NCBI RefSeq assembly: GCF_019504385.1
Contig: NZ_CP080590.1
Location: 4,021,501-4,085,500, forward strand
Reading direction: 5' to 3'
DNA length: 64,000 nt
Source of the DNA: Devosia salina
Lineage (GTDB): Bacteria; Pseudomonadota; Alphaproteobacteria; Rhizobiales; Devosiaceae
Shown here piece after piece: positions 45,764 through 54,086 of this stretch. The notes beneath the pieces are model-generated. The model was not told the origin of the DNA. It worked only from the letters and a program-made list of their open reading frames with translations, and made no database searches. Numbering within the stretch: the first letter of the stretch is position 1; every line of letters begins with the position of its first letter. Both the position numbers and the translations under genes were made by a program.

Positions 45764-47077
45764 TTGGCCCAGATCGACGTGTTTTCTTTTGCTGGCTCGG
45801 TGACGGCGCTGCTGCTGGCGGCGGGGCTGCTGATCGCCTATGGCGTCAATCGCAACCTGACCGCCTTTCGCTGGTGGGCAGCCAGCTTCGGCCTGCTCGC
45901 CATTGCCATGGCCACGGTGACGCTGCGCTTCGATGGCCCGTCCTACTGGATCAAGTGTGTGAGCTGGGCCTGCTTTTATGCCGCCGCCTGTCTCATTGCC
46001 TTCGGCCTTTACAGGGAAGGCGCGATGCGGACCAACCCCTGGCTGCGCATCCTCGCCGGCGCGGTGCTCTATGTGGGGATAGCCTCGGCACTTATCGGGA
46101 GGGAGGCGCCACCGCATATGTGGTTCCTGCTCGGTCCGGTCCCGACCATGGTCTTGATGGCCTGGTCGATTATCCCCGTTCTGCGGACCGGCGCCTGGGG
46201 CTACGCGCTGGCGCTGTCCGCCGGCATCGCGGTGATCGGCATCCGCGCACTCTGGTTTGCCAATGACCTGGTGCAGATGGGTCCGATCCGCCGCCCTTCC
46301 CTGCGCGGCGCCCTCATACCTGGAGGAGCCCCGCCTGAACGTCTGCCGGTAGGACCGCGGCCTGGACCTGGAAGCGCACCGGGACCCGAGGCCCTTCTCG
46401 ATTTCAGACCACCGCTGTCTGGGCGCCCCCCTGTGGAACAGCCCCTGACGATCGCGCTGATCACCATCGGCGCCCTCCTGGCGCTGGCAGCCATCCTTGT
46501 GCTGCGCGATGTCCTGGCCAGCGTGGCGCGCATGCGTGAGCGCTCGACCACCGACTACATGACCGGCCTGCTCAACCGCGCCACCTTCGACGAGCGCGCC
46601 AGGGAATTGCTCGACAGCACGCCAGACCAGGCGGTGTGTGTCGTGTTGTTCGATATCGACCACTTCAAGAAGATCAATGACACCTGTGGGCACGCCATGG
46701 GCGACCGGGTGATTGCCCGGCTCGGCCGGCTCGTGGGCGAAATGACCCTGTTGCGCAGCGTTGCCGGACGCATTGGCGGCGAGGAATTCGCCGTGGTCCT
46801 CGGCGGTGCCGACCTAACCATGGTGCGGCTCTTCGCTGAAGCCATCCGCACTGGCTTGGCCGCCGAAACCTTCGGGCCGGACCTGACTTGGCCGGTGACC
46901 GTCAGCGCGGGCGTCGCCCAAAGGCTGCCCGGCGAGCCGCTCAATGAGTTGATGGCGCGTGCCGACGAGGCGCTTTACACGGCCAAATCCGATGGGCGGG
47001 ATCGGGTCGTGATGGCGCCGGATCCGGCCGAAGCCCGGCCGCGCCGGATGCGCGCCCGCCTGGGAATCGGCATCTAG
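45764..47077 (+). CDS. Membrane GGDEF diguanylate cyclase
   Basis: About 437 residues. Five to six N-terminal membrane helices (from FAGSVTALLLAAGLLIAYG), then a Pro/Gly-rich stretch of about 45 residues at roughly 46280-46440, one further helix (LTIALITIGALLALAAILVL) and a GGDEF domain. The active site GGEEF is intact (AGRIGGEEFAVVL); the RxxD inhibitory site is absent (RSVA), so it should lack product inhibition. The start is a TTG with an AAGGAG site 8 bases upstream; the ATG at 45734 has no such site. Confidence 0.88.
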   Translation: MAQIDVFSFAGSVTALLLAAGLLIAYGVNRNLTAFRWWAASFGLLAIAMATVTLRFDGPSYWIKCVSWACFYAAACLIAFGLYREGAMRTNPWLRILAGAVLYVGIASALIGREAPPHMWFLLGPVPTMVLMAWSIIPVLRTGAWGYALALSAGIAVIGIRALWFANDLVQMGPIRRPSLRGALIPGGAPPERLPVGPRPGPGSAPGPEALLDFRPPLSGRPPVEQPLTIALITIGALLALAAILVLRDVLASVARMRERSTTDYMTGLLNRATFDERARELLDSTPDQAVCVVLFDIDHFKKINDTCGHAMGDRVIARLGRLVGEMTLLRSVAGRIGGEEFAVVLGGADLTMVRLFAEAIRTGLAAETFGPDLTWPVTVSAGVAQRLPGEPLNELMARADEALYTAKSDGRDRVVMAPDPAEARPRRMRARLGIGI

Positions 47078-47103
47078 ATCCCGCTATTGGACGCGTCCGG
47101 TTC

Positions 47104-47427
47104 CTAGGCCGAACGGGTGGTTTCCTCTTCATCGCGCGATACGAATTCGAACTCGGCTTCGTTCCCACCCGAGGGATCATCGGAAACCCGCAGGGCCAGC
47201 CCACCCTCCTCCAAGGCGGTGAACCATTCTTCCCAGCTCGCCAGCCGGAAGCCGCCCACGCGGTCCGGCCCCTCATTGCCTTCCGCGTTCAGGGCCTGCT
47301 GTCCGAAGGTCAATTGCAGGATCGTGCGGTTATGCGTGCCATCGGGCACATCCATCATGAGGGGATTTCCGCCTCGCGCCGCCACCCATTGGCGGATCGC
47401 TTCGCGATTGGTCAGTATCTGCGACAT
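47104..47427 (-). CDS. Small uncharacterised protein
   Basis: A 107-residue acidic cytosolic protein with no assigned function. The N-terminal TNREAIRQWVAARGGNPLMMDVP and the later FRLASWEEWFTALEEGGLALRV resemble a family of short proteins that begin with an IRxWAxxRGG motif and are sometimes wrongly labelled as glucan-branching enzyme. The ATG has a GGAGGCGTCAC leader. It is divergent from the DUF4893 gene, 80 bases apart. Confidence 0.7.
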   Translation of the reverse strand: MSQILTNREAIRQWVAARGGNPLMMDVPDGTHNRTILQLTFGQQALNAEGNEGPDRVGGFRLASWEEWFTALEEGGLALRVSDDPSGGNEAEFEFVSRDEEETTRSA

Positions 47428-47507
47428 GTGACGCCTCCATTCTGTCTTCCTTGAGTAAGCGCCAGCGGCGTGCAAGGTTCCTTGATCTTGAGCAAGGGAG
47501 GTGTCCG

Positions 47508-48107
47508 ATGTTCCGCAATTCTTGCCTGCGCCGCGTGGCCATCGTCCTTGTCGCGTTCACTGCGCTGCCGGCCGGCGTGTCCTGGGCCTGCATGGTGCCC
47601 GATACCGCGCCGATCGACCAATTCGATGGCGACCGCATGACCGGTTTCGACGCCGCCCGGACGCGCGGCCTCGGCGAGGCGCTGCTGTCCGATAGCGCCG
47701 GGGACAGATCGATCGTCTCGGCGCTCTTTGCCGCCGGCGAGACGCCCATTTCCACCTTGCCCGATGGTGACTATCGCTGTCGTACCATCAAGCTGGGCGG
47801 CCTCTTGCCCCTCACCGCCTATGGATTTTTCGATTGCGCCGTTTCGGACAATGGCGCCACCATCGAGAAACGCACCGGGTCGCAGCGCTTCAAGGGCCAG
47901 CTCGTAGCCTCCGATGGCGGACTGTTCTATTGGGGCGCCCTGCATTATGGAGATGAGCAGCCCATGGCCTATGGTGCGGAGGCGGAACGCAACCAGGTCG
48001 GCTGCCTCGTCCGGGTCAGCGGCAAGCCGGTCCGTTACCGGCTGGAACTGCCGTTTCCGCGCTTTGAATCCACCCACGACGTTATCGAACTGGTGCCAGC
48101 GCGCTGA
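47508..48107 (+). CDS. DUF4893 secreted protein
   Basis: A 199-residue exported protein with signal peptide (MFRNSCLRRVAIVLVAFTA, cleavage near SWA). DUF4893 features are LPDGDYRCRTIKLGG, IEKRTGSQRFKGQL and RYRLELPFPRFESTHDVIELVPA. Mature cysteines in CMVPD, YRCRT, FFDCAV and GCLVR may form disulfides. Function unknown. The start has a GGGAGGTGTCCG leader. rimM follows. Confidence 0.85.
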   Translation: MFRNSCLRRVAIVLVAFTALPAGVSWACMVPDTAPIDQFDGDRMTGFDAARTRGLGEALLSDSAGDRSIVSALFAAGETPISTLPDGDYRCRTIKLGGLLPLTAYGFFDCAVSDNGATIEKRTGSQRFKGQLVASDGGLFYWGALHYGDEQPMAYGAEAERNQVGCLVRVSGKPVRYRLELPFPRFESTHDVIELVPAR

Positions 48108-48163
48108 ACAGACTTGCGCCCATTGCAGGCGCTGCTATGGACCAGAAAAACAATGGGCAAGCG

Positions 48164-48700
48164 ATGGCAGACACACATTCCCGCATCCTGATGGGCACGA
48201 TCGGCGCCGCACACGGCATCAAGGGCGAAGTGCGCATCACCTCGCACACCCAGGACCCCGAAGCGATCGCCGAATATGGCCCGCTCGAGACCGACCGGCC
48301 GGGCCTTATCATCACCATCGAATCGGCGCGGCTGCAGAAGAACGTGCTTATTGCCCGCCTCAAGGGGGTGCGCGACCGCAACGCGGCTGAACTGCTCAAT
48401 GGCGTCGGGCTTTATGTCGATCGTGCCCGCCTGCCCGAGATCGAGGACGAGGATGATTTCTACCACGCCGACCTGATCGGGCTCGACGCGCGGCTGGAAA
48501 GCGGTGTCTCCATCGGCGCTGTCAGCGCCATCTACGATCATGGTGCGGGCGATATTCTCGAAGTGCGTGATCCGCGCTCGGGCGACACCTATCTCTACCC
48601 CTTCACCAAGGCGGTCGTGCCCACAATCCGCATTGCCGAAGGATATCTGGTCATTTCCCCGCCGCTCGATGCCGATCCCGGCGAGGAAATCCCCGACTGA
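48164..48700 (+). CDS. rimM: Ribosome maturation factor RimM
   Basis: A 178-residue 30S assembly factor that binds S19 and helps 16S rRNA head processing. N-terminal RILMGTIGAAHGIKGEVRI and the PRC-barrel (YHADLIGLDARLESGVSIG) with LYPFTKAVVPTIRI are diagnostic. ATG 48137 is an alternative start. The gene precedes trmD (TGATG overlap) and rplS, the normal order, but rpsP is not upstream. Confidence 0.95.
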   Translation: MADTHSRILMGTIGAAHGIKGEVRITSHTQDPEAIAEYGPLETDRPGLIITIESARLQKNVLIARLKGVRDRNAAELLNGVGLYVDRARLPEIEDEDDFYHADLIGLDARLESGVSIGAVSAIYDHGAGDILEVRDPRSGDTYLYPFTKAVVPTIRIAEGYLVISPPLDADPGEEIPD

Positions 48701-49377
48701 TGTTCTCGGCAGATATCATCACGCTCTTTCCCGAGCTGTTCCCGGGACCGCTTGGCGCCTCGGTGCTCGGGCGCGGTCTCAAGGACGGGCTATGGCAGCT
48801 CCGCGCCACGCAATTGCGCGACTTTGCCACCGACCGCCACCGCACCGTGGACGATACGCCCTCAGGCGGCGGCGCCGGCATGGTGCTCAAGCCCGACATC
48901 CTGGCCAGCGCCATCGACGCCATATCCCCGCCCCACGACCCGCGCCCGCGCATCCTGATGTCGCCGCGCGGCGCCCCACTCACCCAGCAACGGGCCCATG
49001 ACCTGGCGACGGGCCCCGGCGCCGTCATCGTCTGCGGGCGTTTCGAGGGCGTGGACCAGCGCGTCATCGAAGCCCGCCAGCTCGAGGAGATTTCCATCGG
49101 CGATTATGTGCTGGCCGGCGGGGAAGTTGCCGCCATGGTGCTGCTGGAGGCCGTTGTAAGGCTCATTCCCGGCGTATTGGGGGCCCTCGACAGCCGCGAC
49201 GAGGAAAGCTTCGAGAACGGCCTGCTCGAATATCCGCAATACACCCGGCCACAGAGTTTCGAAGGTCGCGACATTCCACCCGTCCTGACCTCGGGCGACC
49301 ATGGCAGGATCGCCAAATGGCGGCACGAGCAATCGCTCGACCTGACGAGGACAAGGCGGCCGGACCTGCTGAAATAG
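48700..49377 (+). CDS. trmD: tRNA (guanine37-N1)-methyltransferase TrmD
   Basis: Makes m1G37 in tRNAs reading CNN codons, preventing frameshifts. 225 residues with the knotted SPOUT fold: FSADIITLFPELFPGPLG, LRDFATDRHRTVDDTPSGGGAGM, the SAM-binding GRFEGVDQRVIEARQLEEIS and SIGDYVLAGGEVAAMV. TGATG overlap with rimM. 245 bases separate it from rplS. Confidence 0.97.
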   Translation: MFSADIITLFPELFPGPLGASVLGRGLKDGLWQLRATQLRDFATDRHRTVDDTPSGGGAGMVLKPDILASAIDAISPPHDPRPRILMSPRGAPLTQQRAHDLATGPGAVIVCGRFEGVDQRVIEARQLEEISIGDYVLAGGEVAAMVLLEAVVRLIPGVLGALDSRDEESFENGLLEYPQYTRPQSFEGRDIPPVLTSGDHGRIAKWRHEQSLDLTRTRRPDLLK

Positions 49378-49622
49378 GTCGGAGGCCATATCCTTTCCCA
49401 GGCCGTCCGCGGACTGGAGGGTCTCAGAGGTCCGACACGGGCCAAAACCACTGGACTCTGGGGCAAAATTCCCCTATGAGCCGCCCATTCGCGTGCCCGG
49501 CGTATCGGACCGGCCGCATCAAGACCAAGAAGACTGCCCTTCCGTTACCAACCAAGACCGGATGACGGGGCCAAAGGCCCACCAAGAGTCGTCCCTGTGA
49601 AAAGATCAGAACGGATCGAAAA

Positions 49623-50171
49623 ATGAACATCATCGAACAGCTCGAGGCCGAACAGGCCGCCGCGCTCGCTGCCAACCGCGACCTTCCCGAATTCACCCAT
49701 GGCGACACCGTCAAGGTCTGGGTCAAGATCCGCGAAGGCGACAAGGAACGCCTGCAGGCCTATGAAGGCGTGGTGATCGCCCGCTCCGGCGGCGGCATCA
49801 TGGAAAGCTTCACCGTCCGCAAGATTTCCTATGGCGAAGGCGTGGAACGCGTGTTCCCCATCTACTCGCCCAATATCGCTTCGATCGAAGTGATCAAGCG
49901 CGGTAAGGTGCGTCGCGCCAAGCTCTACTACCTGCGTGATCGTCGCGGTAAGTCGGCCCGTATTTTCGAATCGACCAATTCGCGCACCAAGAAGATCCAG
50001 GACGCCGAGCGCACTGCCGCCCAGGCCGCCCGCGAAGCTCGCGAAGCCGAAAAGATCGCTGCCGCCGAGGCCTTTGCCGCTGAACAGGCCGCCAAGGACG
50101 CTGAAGCCGCGGCCGCCGCTGCTGCCGCCGAACAGGCCGCTGCCGCTGAAGGCGAAGCCAAGAGCGAATAA
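49623..50171 (+). CDS. rplS: 50S ribosomal protein L19 with Ala-rich C-terminal tail
   Basis: L19 sits at the 30S-50S interface. Residues 1 to about 120 are the standard protein (FTHGDTVKVWVKIREGDKER, SYGEGVERVFPIYSP and GKVRRAKLYYLRDRRGKSARI). The 182-residue total includes a tail of about 55 residues that is Ala/Glu-rich and helical (AAAEAFAAEQAAKDAEAA); such extensions are common in Hyphomicrobiales. A terminator follows. Confidence 0.97.
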   Translation: MNIIEQLEAEQAAALAANRDLPEFTHGDTVKVWVKIREGDKERLQAYEGVVIARSGGGIMESFTVRKISYGEGVERVFPIYSPNIASIEVIKRGKVRRAKLYYLRDRRGKSARIFESTNSRTKKIQDAERTAAQAAREAREAEKIAAAEAFAAEQAAKDAEAAAAAAAAEQAAAAEGEAKSE

Positions 50172-50196
50172 GAGCCTTAGCGCTCACCGAATTGAA

Positions 50197-50228
50197 AAGC
50201 CCGGCCATTGCGCCGGGCTTTTTGTTTG
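50197..50228 (+). terminator. Rho-independent terminator of rplS
   Basis: AAGCCCGGC and GCCGGGCTT form a stem with a short CATTGC loop, followed by TTTTTGTTTG, right after the rplS stop. Confidence 0.85.
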
Positions 50229-50231
50229 CTT

Positions 50232-50247
50232 GGATTCACGTGGAACA
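50232..50247. other. Possible outlying parS site
   Basis: Minus strand TGTTCCACGTGAATCC matches the parS consensus TGTTNCACGTGAAACA at 14 of 16 positions, including the CACGTG core. It lies in the non-coding gap after rplS, 7.5 kb from the parAB cluster. Confidence 0.45.
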
Positions 50248-50273
50248 CTGGGATCGAGTTCCACCAAGGTACC

Positions 50274-50349
50274 GCCCTCGGGCCAGACCCGAGGGCCGGT
50301 CACCATCATCCGAGCTGTTCGGATTGGTCCTTGGATCAAGTCCGAGGAC
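50274..50349. repeat. Palindromic repeat doublet, family 2 (copy 3)
   Basis: Palindromes at 50274-50296 (GCCCTCGGGCCAGACCCGAG..) and 50327-50349 (GTCCTTGGATCAAGTCCGAG..), starting 53 bases apart, between rplS and xth. The flank GGACGGA follows the second palindrome in both copies 2 and 3. Confidence 0.78.
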
Positions 50350-50494
50350 GGAGCGGCGGAGTTCGGCCATCCAGCCATGCTGCCACCCGCTGTCAGCAAC
50401 TGAACCTCAGACGGCCATTTCCGGCTTTACCCAGCAAGCCCAGTTGGCGATAAGAAGCCCTGCCCGCCGCACCACGCCTCATCCGGACGCCCCC

Positions 50495-51307
50495 ATGACC
50501 CATTCCGTCGTCACCTGGAACATCAATTCGGTGCGCCTGCGCCTGCCCATGGTGCTGGACTTCCTGGCCCAGTATCAGCCGGACGTGCTGATGCTGCAGG
50601 AGATCAAGTGCACCAATGACCAGTTTCCGCGCAATGCCTTCATCGAGGCCGGCTATCCGCACATGGCGGTGCACGGGCAGAAGGGCTATCACGGCGTCGC
50701 CATTGTTTCGAAATTCCCGCTGACCGATATCTCGAGCCGCGTGTTCTGCGAAATCCCCGAATCGCGCCACGTCTCGGCGCTGATCGATCTCGGCCACGGG
50801 CCCTTTACCCTGCACAATTTCTACATCCCTGCCGGTGGCGACGAGCCCGATCCCGAGCTCAATCCCAAGTTCAAGCACAAGCTGGGGTTCCTCGACGAGC
50901 TCAAGACCTGGTTCAGCGAACCGGTCTTCCAGCGCGGCCACCTGATCGCCGGCGACTTCAACATCGCCCCGCACGAGAACGACGTCTGGAGCCACAAGCA
51001 GCTCCTCAAGGTCGTCAGTCACACCCCGGTCGAGACCGAGGCCCTCGATGCCTTGCTTTCAGGCGGACATGGCTGGGTGGACCTGGTGCGCAAGCACGTG
51101 CCTCATGACCAGAAACTCTATTCCTGGTGGAGCTATCGCAGCGCCAACTGGGACCTGGCCGACAAGGGACGCCGCCTCGACCATATCTGGTCCACCGCCG
51201 ATGTCGCCGAACGCTCTGTCGGTGCCGAAATCATCCGGCCGGCCCGCGGCTGGACCGACAAGCCATCCGACCACGTGCCGGTGATTGCCCGCTTCGTGAA
51301 GCCTTAG
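50495..51307 (+). CDS. xth: Exodeoxyribonuclease III (AP endonuclease) Xth
   Basis: Base-excision repair enzyme cutting at abasic sites and removing 3' blocks. 270 residues with VVTWNINSVRLRLP, LMLQEIKCTNDQFP, YHGVAIVSKFPL, LIAGDFNIAP and KPSDHVPVIARF, which hold the metal ligands and the catalytic His. The start is the ATG before THSVVTWNIN. The 3' end overlaps a convergent GNAT gene by 4 bases. Confidence 0.96.
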   Translation: MTHSVVTWNINSVRLRLPMVLDFLAQYQPDVLMLQEIKCTNDQFPRNAFIEAGYPHMAVHGQKGYHGVAIVSKFPLTDISSRVFCEIPESRHVSALIDLGHGPFTLHNFYIPAGGDEPDPELNPKFKHKLGFLDELKTWFSEPVFQRGHLIAGDFNIAPHENDVWSHKQLLKVVSHTPVETEALDALLSGGHGWVDLVRKHVPHDQKLYSWWSYRSANWDLADKGRRLDHIWSTADVAERSVGAEIIRPARGWTDKPSDHVPVIARFVKP

Positions 51308-51762
51308 GGACGAGCGGAGGGAGCCTCAGCGGCGGGTTTCGATTTTTCCAGCCTGATGTCCCACTCGGTGATCTCGACAGGGTTGGCCCAGCCAAGGTGC
51401 CGGTAGAAACCAGCCGCGCGAGTCGTCTTTCCGGTTTCCAGCCAGATCACGGCATGCCGCTCGAACAGCGCGTTTTCCGCAACCGCGACCAGTGTCTTGC
51501 CGATTCCTTGCCCCTCGCGGGAAGGCAGCACGAACGCTGCGAATAGCGAACCACCTTCGAGATCGGCCATCGAAAACCCGACGACCCGATCATCCTCGAT
51601 AGCCACCCAAGCACAGGCAGACTGTCGGATCATCTTGGTGATGGTGGCAGGGGTGATCCCCATCTCAGCGAGCTGAGACCGGTCGAGGATGTTTTCGGTC
51701 ACTGCGGTACGGACATCGAAAATGGCTTCGACGTCAGCCGGTTGCGCGGGGCGAATGATCAA
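51304..51762 (-). CDS. GNAT family N-acetyltransferase
   Basis: A 152-residue GNAT: N-terminal IIRPAQPADVEAIFDVR, DRVVGFSMADLEGGSLFAAFV, acetyl-CoA loop LPSREGQGIGKTLVAVAE and C-terminal AAGFYRHLGWANP. The substrate is unknown. The start in frame is TTG with a GGAGAC site 8-10 bases before it. It lies downstream of the cNMP-binding gene with 28 bases between, so it may share that transcript. Confidence 0.86.
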   Translation of the reverse strand: MIIRPAQPADVEAIFDVRTAVTENILDRSQLAEMGITPATITKMIRQSACAWVAIEDDRVVGFSMADLEGGSLFAAFVLPSREGQGIGKTLVAVAENALFERHAVIWLETGKTTRAAGFYRHLGWANPVEITEWDIRLEKSKPAAEAPSARP

Positions 51763-51790
51763 CGGCTTGGTCTCCGTGAAGCCTTGAGGC

Positions 51791-52249
51791 TCAGGCGCCC
51801 TTCATCTTGCCCTTGAGCGGCTCCAGCGCATGCATGTAGCGCCCCAGATCCTGCTCGATGCGTTCGGCAGCCCGCTGGGCCAGGTCAGGATATTGCCGGG
51901 CCAGCTTGAGAAATGCGTGGCGCGGCACGAACAGCAATTCACAATCGGTAACGGCCGTGAAGGTGACCGGGCGGGGCTTTTCGAGAATGAGCGCCGTGGG
52001 CGAGATGACGCTGCCGGGCTCGCTGAGGGCATAGGGCTTGCCCGCTTCGGCCCCTTCATGCTTCGCCTTGACCGTTCCCTCGATGAGCACAAAAGCGCCC
52101 GGGGGTACGTCGCCGGCCTTGTAGATGACGGCATCGGCCTCGAAGTGCTTGCGGTCGCCGGCAAAGCCGAGCATGCGCAATTGCTCGTCATCACAGATGT
52201 CGAAGAAGTCGGCTCGGGCCAAGACCCCGGCCGCATCGTCCATTCTCAT
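51791..52249 (-). CDS. Cyclic nucleotide-binding domain protein
   Basis: A 152-residue protein consisting of one cNMP-binding domain: LARADFFDICDDEQLRMLGFAG, DAVIYKAGDVPPGAFVLIEGTV, then SEPGSVISPTALILEKPRPVTFTA. It lacks the C-terminal helix-turn-helix of Crp/Fnr regulators and ends in a helix with a KGKMKG tail, so it is not a DNA-binding regulator. The Arg usually contacting the phosphate is not in the canonical place, so ligand binding is uncertain. Either ATG (52249 or 52243) could start it. It may act with the neighbouring response regulator. Confidence 0.84.
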   Translation of the reverse strand: MRMDDAAGVLARADFFDICDDEQLRMLGFAGDRKHFEADAVIYKAGDVPPGAFVLIEGTVKAKHEGAEAGKPYALSEPGSVISPTALILEKPRPVTFTAVTDCELLFVPRHAFLKLARQYPDLAQRAAERIEQDLGRYMHALEPLKGKMKGA

Positions 52250-52353
52250 GAGCCCCAGACCCGATGCGCCAATAGCCGCCCATCCGGCGTGGGCGGCCCG
52301 TTCAGCAAGCTATAAGTCAGTTCGGAGCGGAAATGAACGCCCTTGTCCCTTTA

Positions 52354-53037
52354 TCAGGGGACAAGCCGATAGCCGCCATCCTCGGTGACCAACAAGCGCG
52401 CATTGGAAGGATCGCGCTCGATCTTCTGGCGCAGGCGATAGATATGCGTCTCGAGCGTATGCGTGGTGACCCGGTTATTATAGCCCCAGACCTCCTTGAG
52501 CAGCACGTCGCGCGTGATGGTCTTGGGACCCTGCCGATAGAGATATTTGAGGATCGAGGTTTCCTTGTCGGTCAGCCGCACCTTGATCCCGTCATTGGTC
52601 TCGAGCACCTTGGCCGCGGGCTGGAAGCTGTATTGCCCGATGGTGAAGGTGGCGTCCTCGCTCTGGTCGCGCTGGCGCAACGCTGCATTGATACGGGCCA
52701 GCAGCACCGGATAGCGGAACGGCTTGGTCAGATAGTCATTGGCCCCGGCCTCGAGGCCCTTGATCTCGTCGGCGTCGGTATCGTGGCCGGTCAGCATCAG
52801 CACCGGGCTTTTGTAGCCCTCCTGACGCATCAGCTTGACCGCCTCGCGCCCATCCATGTCGGGCAGGCCGACATCGAGAATGGTCAGTTCAACATTGTTT
52901 TCGCGAACTGCCTTGAGGGCATCATTGGCATTGCCGGCCTGGAGAATGTCAAAATCGGGCTCGCCCTGCAGCTGCTCGACCAGGGTCTGGCGCAGGTCCG
53001 CGTCGTCGTCCACGACCAGAATGCGTCGTTTGTTCAT
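52354..53037 (-). CDS. cenR: OmpR/PhoB-type response regulator, CenR-like
   Basis: A 227-residue response regulator. The receiver has an acidic pocket VVDDDADLR, phospho-acceptor Asp55 (LTILDVGLPDMDG) and Lys105 (LTKPF); the winged-helix effector includes LTDKETSILKYLYRQGPKTITRDVLLKEVWGY and TLETHIYRLRQKIE. CenR is inferred from the gene order (regulator, yggS, leuS, holA, parB, parA, rsmG, mnmG, mnmE, rho), which is that of Caulobacter, where CenR controls envelope integrity and is essential. No sensor kinase is adjacent, as in Caulobacter. Confidence 0.75.
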   Translation of the reverse strand: MNKRRILVVDDDADLRQTLVEQLQGEPDFDILQAGNANDALKAVRENNVELTILDVGLPDMDGREAVKLMRQEGYKSPVLMLTGHDTDADEIKGLEAGANDYLTKPFRYPVLLARINAALRQRDQSEDATFTIGQYSFQPAAKVLETNDGIKVRLTDKETSILKYLYRQGPKTITRDVLLKEVWGYNNRVTTHTLETHIYRLRQKIERDPSNARLLVTEDGGYRLVP

Positions 53038-53251
53038 TGTATTCTCCGGTCTTTTCCGTCTGGACCGACCAAGGTCACACTATTGCGACCCGTTTTTGGC
53101 CAGCCAATCACAACGGCGTTATTCAACCGCAAGCAACGCGCCACAATGACAAAAGTTGCATTGGGAGCAGTCGACTGCGCCTGCCGGATCGTTGCGAAGC
53201 CCCCCAGGGAGCAGAACCGAGGCCGCGCTGGCGCCAGCAGTCACTGCGCCT

Positions 53252-53950
53252 TCAGCCGGCAGCGGGGACAGACGTGTCCCGTCGCCCGAACAGCGCCGAC
53301 CCCACCCGCACATGGGTGGCACCCATGGCGATGGCGGTTTCGAAATCGCCGCTCATGCCCATGGAAAGCTGCGTCACCCCCGCGGCGCGGCCGAGCTCGG
53401 CCAGCAGGGCAAAATAGGTGCCCGGCGGCTGGCCCTCGGGCGGGATGCACATGAGGCCCACGATCTCGAGGCCATGCGTCTGACGACAGCGACGCACGAA
53501 ATCCACCGCCTCGGCGACCGGAATGCCGGCCTTCTGCGCCTCCCCGCCGATATTGACTTGCACGAAGCAGGGCAGGCGCCGGTCCGCGCGCGCCATTTCG
53601 GCAGCCAGAACGCCTGCCAGCTTGTCGCGATCCACCGTCTCGATGACATCGAACAGCGCCACTGCCTCGCGCGCCTTGTTGGTCTGCAATGGGCCGATCA
53701 GGTGCAGTTTGAGATCAGGATAGCGGGTGCGCAGGACCGGCCACTTATCCTTGGCTTCCTGCACGCGGTTTTCGCCAAAGACGCGCTGCCCGGCCCGGAG
53801 AAACGGTTCGACTGCATCGGCCGGGAAGGTCTTGGAAACGGCAACAAGCTCGACCGTGTCCGGCGGCGCACCGAAGCGGCGACGGGCCTTTTCCATGCGG
53901 CTGCGAATATAGTCGAGCGCAGTTTGCGCGCCCGAAGGGCTCTCGGCCAT
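53252..53950 (-). CDS. YggS/PLPBP family pyridoxal phosphate-binding protein
   Basis: A 232-residue PLP-binding protein involved in vitamin B6 homeostasis. PLP would bind Lys40 (ELVAVSKTFP); other hallmarks are HLIGPLQTNKAREAV, CFVQVNIGGEAQKAGI, LSMGMSGDFETAIAMGATHVRVG and GSALFGRR. The start is the ATG before AESPSGAQ. It is divergent from leuS, 136 bases between the starts, and 214 bases from cenR. Confidence 0.93.
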   Translation of the reverse strand: MAESPSGAQTALDYIRSRMEKARRRFGAPPDTVELVAVSKTFPADAVEPFLRAGQRVFGENRVQEAKDKWPVLRTRYPDLKLHLIGPLQTNKAREAVALFDVIETVDRDKLAGVLAAEMARADRRLPCFVQVNIGGEAQKAGIPVAEAVDFVRRCRQTHGLEIVGLMCIPPEGQPPGTYFALLAELGRAAGVTQLSMGMSGDFETAIAMGATHVRVGSALFGRRDTSVPAAG

Positions 53951-54086
53951 CTCTCGGCCCCGTTTCTGTTGACCTGACAGGGGATTTCTGGTGATGGTCC
54001 AGCTAGCCAAAAACCCTCGAAAACGCAAGCTGCGCCGCCCTTTGCGGCAGGCCAGCCGCGTCAAATCTTGCAAGGACGAGCATCCA

